The notes below the pieces were generated by a model, which saw only the letters and a program-made list of their open reading frames with translations, was not told the DNA's origin and ran no database searches. Both the position numbers and the translations under genes were made by a program. Source: Nostoc sp. FACHB-892 (GTDB taxonomy: Bacteria; Cyanobacteriota; Cyanobacteriia; Cyanobacteriales; Nostocaceae). Taken from it: a DNA stretch of 64,000 nt. Numbering within the stretch: the first letter of the stretch is position 1; each line of letters begins with the position of its first letter. Positions 1 to 8,917 of the stretch are shown here, one piece after another. The DNA is taken from assembly GCF_014698795.1 (NCBI RefSeq), contig NZ_JACJTR010000018.1, positions 90,129-154,128 on the forward strand. The letters run 5' to 3'.

Positions 1-84
1 TGATCTATATTTGTGATGCAGAGGTACTGTACGGGCACAGTTTCTGTGGACCAGACGGCTGTTGAATCGAGACGACACAGACCT

Positions 85-112
85 AAAAAGCCGGGGCATG
101 ACCCCGGTTTTT
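85..112 (+). terminator. Hairpin terminator ahead of the sbtA remnant
   Basis: A GC-rich stem (CCGGGG / CCCCGG, loop CATGA or similar) is flanked by five A on the left and five T on the right, so it could end transcripts on either strand. It probably closes whatever transcript lies in positions 1-84, which has no open frame and which I could not identify as a known RNA. Confidence 0.6.
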
Positions 113-126
113 AGTAGCCGTATTTC

Positions 127-510
127 TTGCCTGCGGGACTTGGGTCTCAGTTGCAGTCCCCAACGCTCGGCTTTCTGATCGGTGGTATGGTCATTGCCCC
201 CCTCGGTAGCGAACTGCAACTTCCAGATGCGATCTCTAAGTTCATCGTCTTCATGCTACTCATCAAAGTCGGCTTGAGCGGCGGCATTGCGATCCGCAAT
301 GGCAATCTGGCAGAGATGGTGTTGCCCGCGCTGTTCGCCGTGGTAACGGGTATTTTTATCGTGTTCATCGGGCGCTACACGTTGGCCAAGCTGCCGAGCG
401 TCAAAACCGTGGATCCCAGCGACTGCGGGCTTGTTAGGTGTCGTGAGTGGCTCTACCCTCGCCGCCGCGCTGACGCTACTGGAAACGGAAGGCATCAAAT
501 CCAAATTCTC
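127..510 (+). pseudogene. sbtA: Remnant of sodium-dependent bicarbonate transporter SbtA
   Basis: The first ~95 codons read as the N-terminal half-domain of SbtA, the low-CO2-induced Na+/HCO3- symporter of the cyanobacterial plasma membrane: LQSPTLGFLIGG, IVFMLLIKVGLSGG and LPALFAVVTGI are typical. Near 411-425 the frame shifts; the next frame continues with the expected GVVSGSTLAAALTLLE and GIK, then breaks off around 510 in unrelated AT-rich sequence. The usual first residues are missing too (only a TTG at 127 could serve as start) and some 250 C-terminal residues are absent. It cannot make a working transporter. Its base composition is richer in GC than the neighbouring genes. Confidence 0.8.
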
Positions 511-598
511 AAAAAGCGATCGCTCAATTTCACTCATTTCACAATTTGGACAACTTGCAACTATAATTTAATACAAATTTACAGATGAAAACAAAAAA

Positions 599-1834
599 TT
601 AATATTGACTAAACAGGAAAAACACTGTCTGTAATAACCCGATAACAAAACCCAAGACACCACCTAAAGTTACAATCGCTTGCAATTCATTCTTCACAAT
701 TCCTTCGATAGCAGCTTCTAAATCAGCCGGTGAAGTAGATTTTACCCGGTCAACTATCACTTGATCTATTGACAAAATCGGAATTACTTGCGCCACAATT
801 ACTTCTAAATCTTTTTCCAAATACTTATCTAATATTAAAGCCAACTCTTGACTCATAACTTCTAGAGAAGTACTGACAACAGGTGAAGTACTAAGACGAT
901 TCAGCAGTACTACAGCAATATTTTCCCAATCAACAGAATCAGTTAATCCTTGCAAAAAATCGCTGCCACTGTCTTGCAGGTAATGGCGGACGCTTTCGCG
1001 GGTGGTCTTTCGCAGTTGGCGCACCGTCCCCATTGGCAAGTTTTGTAATGATAAATTTTGCAGTAATTTCCTAATGCGATCGCGCATTTGCAAATCTTGA
1101 GTTAATTCCTGCAAGCGAGTATTGGTAGCCTCTTTTTCATCTAAGCAAAAAGTTCGTAGCCGCGTGAGAGTATTACGTAAGCCAAACAAATTTGCTACTA
1201 CCCAATAAGTCCCACTGGTTTTTTCGCGGAAGCCTTCATCAATAATTTGAATTGTGCGATCGGTCAAAAAATCAACTATCGTCTGCCGCAGCACATCCGG
1301 CGGTAAAACTGCTTGCAACAACCAATCAGCAAGCCGCGTGGCTTGTTCTTCACTCAATTGAAATTCCAGCAATATCTGGTCAAAAATTTGATTGATCTGC
1401 GCTTCCAAAAAGTCTTCACGTCGCGCCAAAACTTTGAGTAACCGTGGCAAAGATTCCCCTAGTAAATCCCGCAAAATCCCCGCAACAATTTTGACACTTT
1501 TATCGTTTTTATCTGTTTTTACTTGTTCAATTGCCATCTGCAACAACCAGAGAATCGCTCCTTGTACGCGTTCTGTTTGCAACAAACGTCGCGCCAGGTT
1601 TTGCAATTCTTTCGGTGTCAACAGTGACCCCATGATTGTCTTGGAAATGTTCAGAGCCAGACGTTCCTGGTTGCGGGGAATCAATCCAGGGGTGAAGGGT
1701 ACTCTTCGTCCAGCAATGTAAATTGCTCGGTAAGGACGGAACAACATTTTGATAGCTATATCATTTGTGAAATAGCCAATAATTCCACCCAGTACCGGGG
1801 GAGACACATAAAGCCAAAGATGAGACCAGTCCAA
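599..1834 (-). CDS. DUF445 family membrane protein
   Basis: This 411-residue protein belongs to the DUF445 (YheB-like) family, of unknown function. The N-terminus has a hydrophobic segment (WLYVSPPVLGGIIGYFTNDIAIKMLF) and the C-terminus a second one (ATLGGVLGFVIGLLQTVFFLF is close to what is read), with a long helical, probably coiled, region between. The N-terminal motif GYFTNDIAIKMLFRP and the following FTPGLIPRNQ are the conserved family signatures. It stands alone; downstream lies the sbtA remnant, upstream a repeat-filled spacer. Start taken at the ATG just before WSHLWLY. Family assignment is firm, function unknown. Confidence 0.85.
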   Translation of the reverse strand: MDWSHLWLYVSPPVLGGIIGYFTNDIAIKMLFRPYRAIYIAGRRVPFTPGLIPRNQERLALNISKTIMGSLLTPKELQNLARRLLQTERVQGAILWLLQMAIEQVKTDKNDKSVKIVAGILRDLLGESLPRLLKVLARREDFLEAQINQIFDQILLEFQLSEEQATRLADWLLQAVLPPDVLRQTIVDFLTDRTIQIIDEGFREKTSGTYWVVANLFGLRNTLTRLRTFCLDEKEATNTRLQELTQDLQMRDRIRKLLQNLSLQNLPMGTVRQLRKTTRESVRHYLQDSGSDFLQGLTDSVDWENIAVVLLNRLSTSPVVSTSLEVMSQELALILDKYLEKDLEVIVAQVIPILSIDQVIVDRVKSTSPADLEAAIEGIVKNELQAIVTLGGVLGFVIGLLQTVFFLFSQY

Positions 1835-1849
1835 GGGAAGAATTAAAAA

Positions 1850-1976
1850 AGTTAAGAGTTTAGAGTTTAGAGTTAGGAGTTAGAAGAGACGTGATTAATC
1901 GCGTCTATACAGGAGTTAGGAGTTAAGAATGATAAATTTTTTATGAGAATTTATCACTACTCATAATTCATAACTT
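1850..1976. repeat. Heptanucleotide short tandem repeats plus small palindrome
   Basis: Degenerate copies of AGTTTAG / GGAGTTA alternate through this spacer, the STRR type common in Nostoc. In the middle, AGACGTGATTAATCGCGTCT (about 1888-1907) is an imperfect palindrome. The repeat runs on into the 3' end of the neighbouring menG gene. No gene seen. Confidence 0.7.
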
Positions 1977-2702
1977 TTAACTAATAACTCCTAACTTACT
2001 AAGCACTAGCACTCCCATCATACCGTTCGCAATGGGGTAGTGTGTGGCAACAGCAAAACCAACTTGACGCGCTAACTCTATTTGCTCACTCCCGACGGGA
2101 AAGCGGTCTAAGCTGGGACTGATGTAAGCATATTCTTCTTTTAACCCTAAATAACTGGCAACTGGCACTACAAAACTGTCCAGATACAACTGCTGAAAGG
2201 CACGTAGCTGAGGATTACTCGGTCGATGAAAGTCCAAAATTGCGGCTTTAGCACCCGGCTTTAGCACCCGGTATAACTCTTGGAGACTACGGGAAATATC
2301 TTTAACATTTCTTAAACCATAGCCCATTGTTGCGGCATCAAATTGGTTATCCTCAAAGGGTAAATTTAGCACGTCGGCTTCTATCCAGGCGATGCCTACG
2401 GCGGGCAAAGCCAACGCAGGTTGGGGGTACTGACTGTGGGAGCGTTCTTTAGCTATTTCTAGCAGGTTGGGTGAAAAATCCACTCCGTAAACCTTCCCTG
2501 TTGCCCCTACACGCCGTGCCAGACGTAAGGCTAAATCACCACTACCGCAACACAAATCTAATGCAGTATCACCCGGTTTAGCTGCACTCCATTTCACTGC
2601 CATTTCCTTCCATATTCGATGCTGTCCCAGACTCAACCAATCGTTCAACTGGTCATAAACTGGGGCAATACGGTTAAAAATGGACTGAATTTCGTTACTC
2701 AT
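1977..2702 (-). CDS. menG: Demethylphylloquinone methyltransferase (UbiE/MenG family)
   Basis: Class I SAM-dependent methyltransferase of the UbiE/COQ5 family; in cyanobacteria it methylates 2-phytyl-1,4-naphthoquinone in the last step of phylloquinone (vitamin K1, photosystem I cofactor) synthesis. Seen: family opening IQSIFNRIAPVYDQLNDWLS, SAM motif I LDLCCGSGDLAL, the post-I acidic residue in GVDFSPNLLE, and GYGLRNV with LKPGAKAAILDF. I prefer the ATG at 2702 (MSNEIQSIF, 241 aa). An upstream in-frame ATG at 2744 would add 14 residues that are a translation of the low-complexity repeat lying there. The last residues (KLGVIS) are likewise repeat-encoded. Confidence 0.9.
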   Translation of the reverse strand: MSNEIQSIFNRIAPVYDQLNDWLSLGQHRIWKEMAVKWSAAKPGDTALDLCCGSGDLALRLARRVGATGKVYGVDFSPNLLEIAKERSHSQYPQPALALPAVGIAWIEADVLNLPFEDNQFDAATMGYGLRNVKDISRSLQELYRVLKPGAKAAILDFHRPSNPQLRAFQQLYLDSFVVPVASYLGLKEEYAYISPSLDRFPVGSEQIELARQVGFAVATHYPIANGMMGVLVLSKLGVIS

Positions 2703-2754
2703 TGGGTATGGGACATTGGGCATTGGGTATTGAGCATTAGTCATTGGTTTTTAA

Positions 2755-2785
2755 CAAAGGACAAATGACTAATGACTAATGACAA
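2755..2785. repeat. TGACTAA heptamer repeats
   Basis: Successive AATGACT units fill the gap between the regulator gene and menG and continue in altered form (ATTGGGT / ATTGGGC units) through 2695-2750. This is the short tandemly repeated repetitive type of heterocystous cyanobacteria. Confidence 0.75.
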
Positions 2786-3742
2786 CTACACAGTGGTTTG
2801 ATCGCAGCGACTACTAGTAAGAGCGATCGCTACCAGTTCGGCTAATAAATTAATTAGCATTAATTCATCTTCTTGCAAAGTGTAAGGTTGTTGCCACTGT
2901 AGCGACAATACGCCCAAAAGTCGATGACGGTAGCTAATTGGGATAACTAAATGTGCTTGCACACCCGTATTTTGGTAGTGAATAGCATCAGCTAATTTAG
3001 TGTCTTTAAGTATATTTGAGGAAACTTGCATTTGCCCGGTGGCGATCGCTTCCTTTGTTAGTGGGTCAAGAGATAGCCAATTCTCTATTGTACCTGTATC
3101 ACTATAAGTTCCTTGAGTTGCAATCAGAGTATTTCCGTCTGTAAGTTGGAGAATACAGCCATCTGCTCCAAAAGTCTCACTTACAGCCCTGGTAATTGGA
3201 TCGAGAGTTTCTTCTAAGCTAGAAGCTGCTTGAGTTACCTGTACTAAAACACTTAGCAGCGCCATTTGAGCATGAGCACGGCGTAATTCTTCTGTACGTT
3301 GCTTGAGCAAGTCGTAGGTTTCTGCGGCTCTTTGCACCACTGCCTTCAGTTCTCCTGGATCCCAAGGCTTGGTGATATATTTGTAGACTTGCCCGGCATT
3401 AATTGCTTCTACCAAGTCTTCAATATCAGTAAATCCGGTGAGAATTATCCTAACCGTATCGGGAAACTGAGGTACAGTTTTACTGAGAAACTCAGTTCCT
3501 TTCATTTCTGGCATCCGTTGATCAGAGATAATCACCGCTACCTCGCCTTCTGCTGCCAATACTTGTAGAGCGTTCACCCCACTATCAGCTTTCAGAACAT
3601 TAAAGTCGCGTCGAAAGGTGCGATAAAGCAGATCGAGATTATCTGGTTCATCGTCAACTACCAGGATTTTAAGCTTTTTTGGTCGTTCTAGAGTCATAAC
3701 TTGATATTGGAGTTTATCTATTTCGAGGCTGGACTTATCCAT
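2786..3742 (-). CDS. Response regulator with REC and GAF domains
   Basis: The 318-residue protein has a receiver domain at about residues 24-145 (acidic pair D30/D31, phospho-acceptor D74 in IISDQRMPEM, conserved K in YITKPWDPG), a short coiled linker (about 140-165, LLKQRTEELRRAHAQM), then a GAF domain (about 165-310). The receiver is of the kind found in RpfG-like regulators, but no HD-GYP, GGDEF, kinase or DNA-binding output domain follows. It is therefore probably a signalling adaptor whose output is the GAF domain or a protein partner. No cognate kinase is adjacent. A better start may be M16 (MTLERPKK). Confidence 0.85.
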   Translation of the reverse strand: MDKSSLEIDKLQYQVMTLERPKKLKILVVDDEPDNLDLLYRTFRRDFNVLKADSGVNALQVLAAEGEVAVIISDQRMPEMKGTEFLSKTVPQFPDTVRIILTGFTDIEDLVEAINAGQVYKYITKPWDPGELKAVVQRAAETYDLLKQRTEELRRAHAQMALLSVLVQVTQAASSLEETLDPITRAVSETFGADGCILQLTDGNTLIATQGTYSDTGTIENWLSLDPLTKEAIATGQMQVSSNILKDTKLADAIHYQNTGVQAHLVIPISYRHRLLGVLSLQWQQPYTLQEDELMLINLLAELVAIALTSSRCDQTTV

Positions 3743-4165
3743 AAGATATTTCCTTTAAATATTCATTATCTTGTTATATTCCATACCAAGCTTAGTTGAG
3801 AATAGCAGAAATTTATCTAGGGTTTTTACTGACTTAACTTGCATATTTGAGTACGATAACTGTGAGTATTACAGAGGATATTTACCTGTTCAAATATCTG
3901 AGTTAGAAAAAATTGCATAAGAAGAATCAACTAAATAAGCTTAAATATGGTGGTTTCCATATGGATAAGGTACGCTAACCTCTTTTGGATGGAACGCTTA
4001 ATAGGAGCGCACAGCTAGCTGTGCGTCCTTAGGATCTGTATTTTACAAAATTAAAAGTTTCTACAAATGAACTCAAGACAGTAGGCCTGGGTAGTTCATA
4101 GATTAGAATAAGACTTGCTCATAAGGTATTAATCAACCTCTCAAGTTGAAGTTCGCACTCCGATT
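3743..4165. other. Gene-free spacer with one dispersed palindrome
   Basis: AT-rich spacer between two diverging genes. No open frame worth calling. The only structure seen is the palindrome at 4003-4029, listed separately. Confidence 0.6.
4003..4029. repeat. Dispersed GCACAGC/GCTGTGC palindrome
   Basis: The arms AGGAGCGCACAGC and GCTGTGCGTCCT are separated by TA, giving a strong hairpin. Two relatives occur at 24248-24268 and 28707-28727 (GGGCACAGCA / TGCTGTGCCC). This is a mobile-palindrome or REP-like unit found throughout Nostoc genomes, not a gene-specific site. Confidence 0.7.
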
Positions 4166-5254
4166 ATGACTGATCTACCACCCAACGCTCAGAATCCCGA
4201 AGAAAATGCTACCAACGATGTAGCGCAAGAATTACTGCGAAGGCTGAGGCAAAAACAAGGCAACTGGGTGGAATGGGGAGCCGCGATCGCCTCGTTGCTA
4301 AAAACCGGTTACAACCCCCAAGAAATTTTTGAAGCGACTGGATTTGAGCCGATTCAACAAAATCAGGTGGTTGTTGGTTCCCAAGTTTACAATTCTTTAG
4401 AAAAGTTTGGAGTATCGGAAGAAACGCGATCGCACTACGCCACACGCGGCAGTGATGTTTTATACGAACTGCGTTTGCTCACTCAAGAAGAACGCGCCGC
4501 TGCCGCCGAGCTAATCTTCGTCCACAACGTTGATGCTGATGAGGCACGGGATATAGCAAAAGCACTTAAGGAGTTCTCCTATTTCCGCACTTTGCCAGAA
4601 GGGTTTTCTAACCATCCTGGGGATGCCGTTGCTCATCAAGTTTGGAAACTGGCACGCCAAAATGCAGATTTACAACAGCGATCGCGCCTGATCGCCAAAG
4701 GTTTACGCTTTGCTCACACGCCAGCAGCAAGGCAAAAAATCGAACAGCTACTGACTGATTTTACTACCGTTCCCCAGCGTCCAGCGCCAATTTTACCCTT
4801 TTACCGCCTGGAATTTGAAGAACAATTACCTCGAATTCTACCAGTGGTAGGTGAGTTGCCATTGTCACGGCAAGACTTGCAAGCTGTACCGATATTGACA
4901 GAAATTGAACCATTTCGCCTGGTTAAGTTTTCTGGAGAGCAAGCTTGGGTTCCATTACCAGGTTGGCAAGTGCTGTTAGCGGCAGAAGATCCAGTAGTGA
5001 TTTTAGCGAATAGCGATCGCTTCCCCATCCAAACCCAAAGCCAAATGGGCCCCGTTGTAGTTGTGGTAGATCGTGCCAAACGAGAATGGGATGCCTCTAG
5101 CTATTTTGTCGTTGAAAATGGTGGTGAATTAGATTTTCAGTGGTTTGAAACTGAACCAGAAATTCCCTTACTAGGACAAATTATTATCATTGTGCGTCCT
5201 AAGAAAATTCTGGATGAAGAATTAACTAAGGATTCATGGCAGATTGACGAGTAA
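4166..5254 (+). CDS. raf1: RuBisCO accumulation factor 1
   Basis: Raf1 is a dimeric assembly chaperone that clamps RbcL dimers after GroEL release and is displaced by RbcS during form I RuBisCO assembly. The 362-residue length fits. Seen: the N-terminal helix-turn-helix region (about residues 18-75, with GNWVEWGAAIASLLKTGYNP and IFEATGFEP), the flat helical domain (about 75-190, DVLYELRLLTQEERAAAAE) and, after a linker near 195-215, the beta-rich dimerisation domain (FYRLEFEEQLPRILPVVGEL, HNV- and VVVVDRAKREW segments). The ATG follows a plausible upstream region with no close neighbour, so it is probably monocistronic. Confidence 0.88.
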   Translation: MTDLPPNAQNPEENATNDVAQELLRRLRQKQGNWVEWGAAIASLLKTGYNPQEIFEATGFEPIQQNQVVVGSQVYNSLEKFGVSEETRSHYATRGSDVLYELRLLTQEERAAAAELIFVHNVDADEARDIAKALKEFSYFRTLPEGFSNHPGDAVAHQVWKLARQNADLQQRSRLIAKGLRFAHTPAARQKIEQLLTDFTTVPQRPAPILPFYRLEFEEQLPRILPVVGELPLSRQDLQAVPILTEIEPFRLVKFSGEQAWVPLPGWQVLLAAEDPVVILANSDRFPIQTQSQMGPVVVVVDRAKREWDASSYFVVENGGELDFQWFETEPEIPLLGQIIIIVRPKKILDEELTKDSWQIDE

Positions 5255-6379
5255 TTCAATTTTAGATTTTGGATTAAAGAAGAATTCAGAATCCACGAAT
5301 CAGCAATCTTGACGCTCATACGAGACACTGGGCGTAGCTTGCTTTTCCTTTCTCGGAGCGTTACGTAGAGAAGCAGGGTGGTTTCATACAAGCAGAGAAA
5401 AACTAAAACTGCGTTTCAAAGCCTCTCTCCGTTTCGGGGAGAGGAATGGAAGTGGGGTAAAAAGCCATGCCACAAAACGAGAAATCAAGACTTATGTATT
5501 TTTCTTTTTTCGTATGAAACCGCCCTGGGAGCGTTACGTAGAGAAGGGGTACGCAGACTCCTTCTGACGACTCATTAATAAATATTGAAAAACTGCTCCC
5601 CAAGAAAGTTAAGGATGACTTGGAACTGGTTTTGTTTACTGGTATTCCACCCAATTATCAGCAAGATATGATTTTCAACGAAGAGGCAGGAAGCAAGGGG
5701 CACGGAAGAGGGGGAAACAATTCTTCCCTTTTCTCCCTCCTCCCTTACCTCTTTTTCAAGAAGCGGATACTGTGGGCGGATGTAGTACGGAGTTGTAGTT
5801 TAAAGCATTACGTAGGTTCAAACCTTCAATCTGTCGTTGCGGCTTTTGTCGTAACACTTTTGTTTATGCGTTTGTAATACTTTTGACATTTAAAATTAAG
5901 TAAAAATAAAATTACTTAGAAACCAGCAATATTATTCCAAGGTACTTGCTTGATCAAGCACCAAGATGTACTCTTATAATTACCTGTTTTTTAAAACTCA
6001 AACAAAATATGTTTATGAAATAGATAAAAACTGTGTATATAGGGTTTCCTAATCACATAAGGTAAATCCATCATAACCTCCTCTCGAAGAGCAGGGAAAG
6101 TGTTGAGGGTTGAATTATTGTAACTCACTCAACTCAGAACCAAATATATAAATTTTATTAATTATAAGTTTAATAAATCATAGTTATTAGACTTATATAA
6201 AGCACTAAATAATATCTATTTAAAATTAGGAATTGCTATACAGGTTATAAATTTATTAGTAGATATAAAAAAACTAAAAGCTCTCTTTTTTTGCACAAAC
6301 TATATTTTAATAAATAAAGGTGTATTTTGTATTTCAAAGCATTGTTTGAAATACATATTGTTGGTTGTGAGGATAAACT
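5255..6379. other. Long gene-free spacer with repeats
   Basis: About 1.1 kb without a convincing gene. It contains a small inverted-repeat element (5374-5527) flanked by direct repeats, a short degenerate coding-like stretch around 5585-5690 in plus frame (KKVKDDLELVLFTGIPPN) that I cannot assign, and then about 500 bp of very AT-rich DNA that must hold the promoter of the porin gene at 6380. Confidence 0.6.
5374..5527. mobile_element. MITE-like element with 16-bp terminal inverted repeats
   Basis: Left end CAGGGTGGTTTCATAC and right end GTATGAAACCGCCCTG match as inverted repeats at 15 of 16 positions. Directly outside them lie perfect 19-bp direct repeats, GGAGCGTTACGTAGAGAAG, at 5355-5373 and 5528-5546. 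The inside has no transposase. Either a small non-autonomous element with an unusually long target duplication, or a chance pairing of dispersed Nostoc repeats. Confidence 0.5.
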
Positions 6380-8236
6380 GTGAAACTAAATTTCCTAGCT
6401 TCTGTTAGTGGAGTAATTTTTCTGTGCTTACTTGGAGGATGGTCACCTGTGCTGGCCATAAGAGTAATTGAAACAGGTGCAGATAATACCCAGACTATAA
6501 AGTTTTCTGAAAAAGGAGCCCATTTTAAAAATCAAGCTAGTTCTAGAACAATCAACGAGAATTATAAAAGTTATGAATTAACACTGCCTCCATCTGGTGA
6601 TTTTTCTCAAACTACTTCGGAGTTTTCACGCCCTTCTCTTAGAAGAGATTTGTTAGCACAGGTAACATCTGTATCGCAATTATCAGATGTCCAACCTACA
6701 GATTGGGCTTTTGCTGCATTACAATCTCTAGTCGAGCGCTATGGTTGTATTGCTGGCTATCCAAACAGTACATATCGGGGGAACCGGGCGCTGACTCGTT
6801 ATGAATTTGCCGCAGGTTTAAATGCTTGTTTAGATCGGGTAAATGAGCTAATTGCCACCGCAACTAGTGATTTAGTAACAAAGCAAGATTTAGCTACCTT
6901 ACAAAAACTGCAAGAAGAATTTTCGGTCGAATTAGCTACATTGCGAGGTCGAGTAGATGCTGTGGAAGCTCGCACCGCTCAATTAGAGGCCAATCAGTTT
7001 TCCACAACAACTAAACTCAGTGGTGAAGTAATTATTTCAGCTCTTGGTGCAACAGGAGGCGCTCCAGATCGAGATGACCCTAATATTATCCTGACAAACC
7101 GAGTCCGGTTAAATCTTACTACCAGTTTCACCGGTAAAGACTTACTGATTACTGGGTTGCAAGCATATAATTTCTTAGGTGGCGTCGATGGAAGTGGTAG
7201 CCTTCAAGAGAGTTTGGGACTAGTATCACCAATTCTAAGTTCTAGTAGCGCTCGTACTAGTTTTGAACCTCAATTTCCTGGGGTTGATCCCAAAACACTA
7301 ACAGCAATCGGTGCTAACTCTCTTCAGCTTTACAAGTTGCTTTACATCTTTCCGGTTGCTGATAAACTGACATTATTTGGCGGGACTGCTGCGGAAGTGT
7401 CGGATGCTTTTCCTCCTGTTACTCCTTTTTATGGTGAAGGACAAGAGGCAATTTCTCGCTTCGCCAGTTTGAACCCTGTAGTGCGTGTTTCTGGTGGTAC
7501 TTCTGGTTCTGGTTTAGCATCTGCTGCTGGTTTTATTTTTAACATTTCAGACCAACTGGATTTTAGAGCTTTGTACGGTAATGCAAACGCTAACATTCCT
7601 CAACAAGCTGCCGAAGTACTACCAGGAGTTTCTGGAACACCTTTGGGATCTGGCGTATTTGCAGGTAGTAGTGTAGTAGCAGCTCAATTAACTTTTAGAC
7701 CAAGTACTTCTATAGATATTGGTTTAAATTATGCCAATAGCTATCACGAGATAAACATTCTTGGCACCGGATTAACTACTAATGATATCGGTGCTTTAGC
7801 AGGGGTTGATTTAGGAACACCTGTAAAACTTAACTCTGTTGGTGGAACTGTTACTTGGCGATTTACTCCAAACATTGCTTTGTCTGGTTATGGCGCGGCA
7901 TTTTTTGTTGACGATTCTTCTGGGGAAGTTGATGCTTCTACTACCTTTACCAGTTGGATGGCAGGGCTTCATTTCAACGATTTATTTCAGAAGGGGAACA
8001 ATGCAGGTATTATTTTTGGTCAACCACTATATCGCACCGATGCTGGTGGTGCAGCTACTCTCGCACCCGCAGGTGTAAACAGGGCTGTTCCATACCATTT
8101 AGAGGCTTACTACCGCTTTCGGATTAACGACAATATCAGCATTACTCCGGGTGCATTTGTCCTTTTTAATCCTGAAAGCAATAGCAATAACGATACAACA
8201 ACCGTGGGTGTACTTCGTACTACCTTCACTTTCTAA
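6380..8236 (+). CDS. Iron uptake porin (SLH domain plus OprB-type barrel)
   Basis: Outer-membrane porin of the cyanobacterial SLH-OprB family, thought to admit inorganic iron and other small solutes. Seen in the 618 residues: a signal peptide (MKLNFLASVSGVIFLCLLGG, cleavage near LAIR), a linker, one SLH domain at about 97-150 (LSDVQPTDWAFAALQSLVERY, GYPNSTYRGNRALTRYEFA) that binds peptidoglycan-linked polymer, a coiled coil at about 155-210, and a beta-barrel to the terminal FTF. A GTG start is used, preceded by GAGG. The gene is monocistronic. A broken relative lies at 51805-52280. Confidence 0.9.
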   Translation: MKLNFLASVSGVIFLCLLGGWSPVLAIRVIETGADNTQTIKFSEKGAHFKNQASSRTINENYKSYELTLPPSGDFSQTTSEFSRPSLRRDLLAQVTSVSQLSDVQPTDWAFAALQSLVERYGCIAGYPNSTYRGNRALTRYEFAAGLNACLDRVNELIATATSDLVTKQDLATLQKLQEEFSVELATLRGRVDAVEARTAQLEANQFSTTTKLSGEVIISALGATGGAPDRDDPNIILTNRVRLNLTTSFTGKDLLITGLQAYNFLGGVDGSGSLQESLGLVSPILSSSSARTSFEPQFPGVDPKTLTAIGANSLQLYKLLYIFPVADKLTLFGGTAAEVSDAFPPVTPFYGEGQEAISRFASLNPVVRVSGGTSGSGLASAAGFIFNISDQLDFRALYGNANANIPQQAAEVLPGVSGTPLGSGVFAGSSVVAAQLTFRPSTSIDIGLNYANSYHEINILGTGLTTNDIGALAGVDLGTPVKLNSVGGTVTWRFTPNIALSGYGAAFFVDDSSGEVDASTTFTSWMAGLHFNDLFQKGNNAGIIFGQPLYRTDAGGAATLAPAGVNRAVPYHLEAYYRFRINDNISITPGAFVLFNPESNSNNDTTTVGVLRTTFTF

Positions 8237-8340
8237 ATTAACAGCTAGGTTTGAGGTGTTAATACTTCTCGCTTAGAGGTTGTTTGAAAAGTATTTTGCT
8301 GTGATAAGCACTTTTAGATCCTCTCTAACCCCTTTTTAAG

Positions 8341-8570
8341 GCAGGACTGTTTCATTCCCTAAAAGACGTTGATTTGCAAGCGTTTAAAGCAAGAAAATCA
8401 GGTGACTAAAAAATCTGATTGGACAAGAAAATGGCGATGCCTTCGGCAAGGCTTTGCCAACGCACTTAAATCTATCCCTTGAAGTGGTAGTTTTTATTTT
8501 TCCCGCTTTCCCAAATTTCTTGCTCATACTCTTGACAAAATCATGATCTTATCGAATTAAACAGTCCTGC
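8341..8570. mobile_element. MITE with 12-bp inverted repeats and 8-bp target duplication
   Basis: The left end GCAGGACTGTTT is matched exactly in reverse by AAACAGTCCTGC at 8559-8570, and the match continues imperfectly to about 17 bp. The flanks are an exact 8-bp direct repeat TTTTTAAG (8333-8340 and 8571-8578). Removing the element restores a short palindrome, CCCCTTTTTAAGGGG. The 230-bp interior has no frame, so it would be mobilised by a transposase elsewhere. It also contains a copy of the dispersed TTCGGCAAGGCTTTGCCAACGC-type repeat. Confidence 0.75.
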
Positions 8571-8635
8571 TTTTTAAGGGGAGAATCGGAATCAAAATCC
8601 CTCAATTTATCGGGGAATTTAGAGAGAGCTAGAAC

Positions 8636-8845
8636 TTTTGATACCGACAAGTGTAATTCAACTTCAGTTCATCAATTCCATGTTGCTTATAGGCTTGTTT
8701 CCAATCTGTTACCGAACCTGAAGACACATCTAAAATAGTTTGGATTTATTTGTACAAGTAATCTAAGTAAACCAACTTGACCGCAAAAGCTTTTCTTACC
8801 TCACAAGCATCATGGCAAGCTGCGATAAAATCTTGTAACTTTGCG
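8636..8845 (-). pseudogene. IS630-type transposase N-terminal fragment
   Basis: Translated on the minus strand this reads LQDFIAACHDACEVRKAF, AVKLVYLDYLYK, stop, IQTILDVSSGSVTDWKQAY and GIDELKLNY, the helix-turn-helix start of cyanobacterial IS630-family transposases. A TAA replaces an expected Glu codon near the middle and nothing follows the first ~80 codons. No terminal repeats can be assigned. Confidence 0.65.
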
Positions 8846-8917
8846 TTACCGTACTCCTGCGGGGAAGCAAGCTACGCGTAGCGTCTCGTCAAAGTTTTAA
8901 GATAACATTAGCGGAAT

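Larger units (their letters stand above)
8237..8917. other. Spacer made of transposon debris
   Basis: No intact gene. The spacer holds a small element with an 8-bp target duplication (8341-8570) and a degraded IS630-type transposase piece (8636-8845). The last 70 bp carry a dispersed palindromic repeat (CTACGCGTAGCG). Confidence 0.65.

Noticed and set aside
1..84. Possible structured RNA before the first terminator
   Set aside because: A terminator follows, but I could not match the 84 visible bases to tmRNA, RNase P, SRP or 6S RNA motifs, and the 5' part is outside the window.
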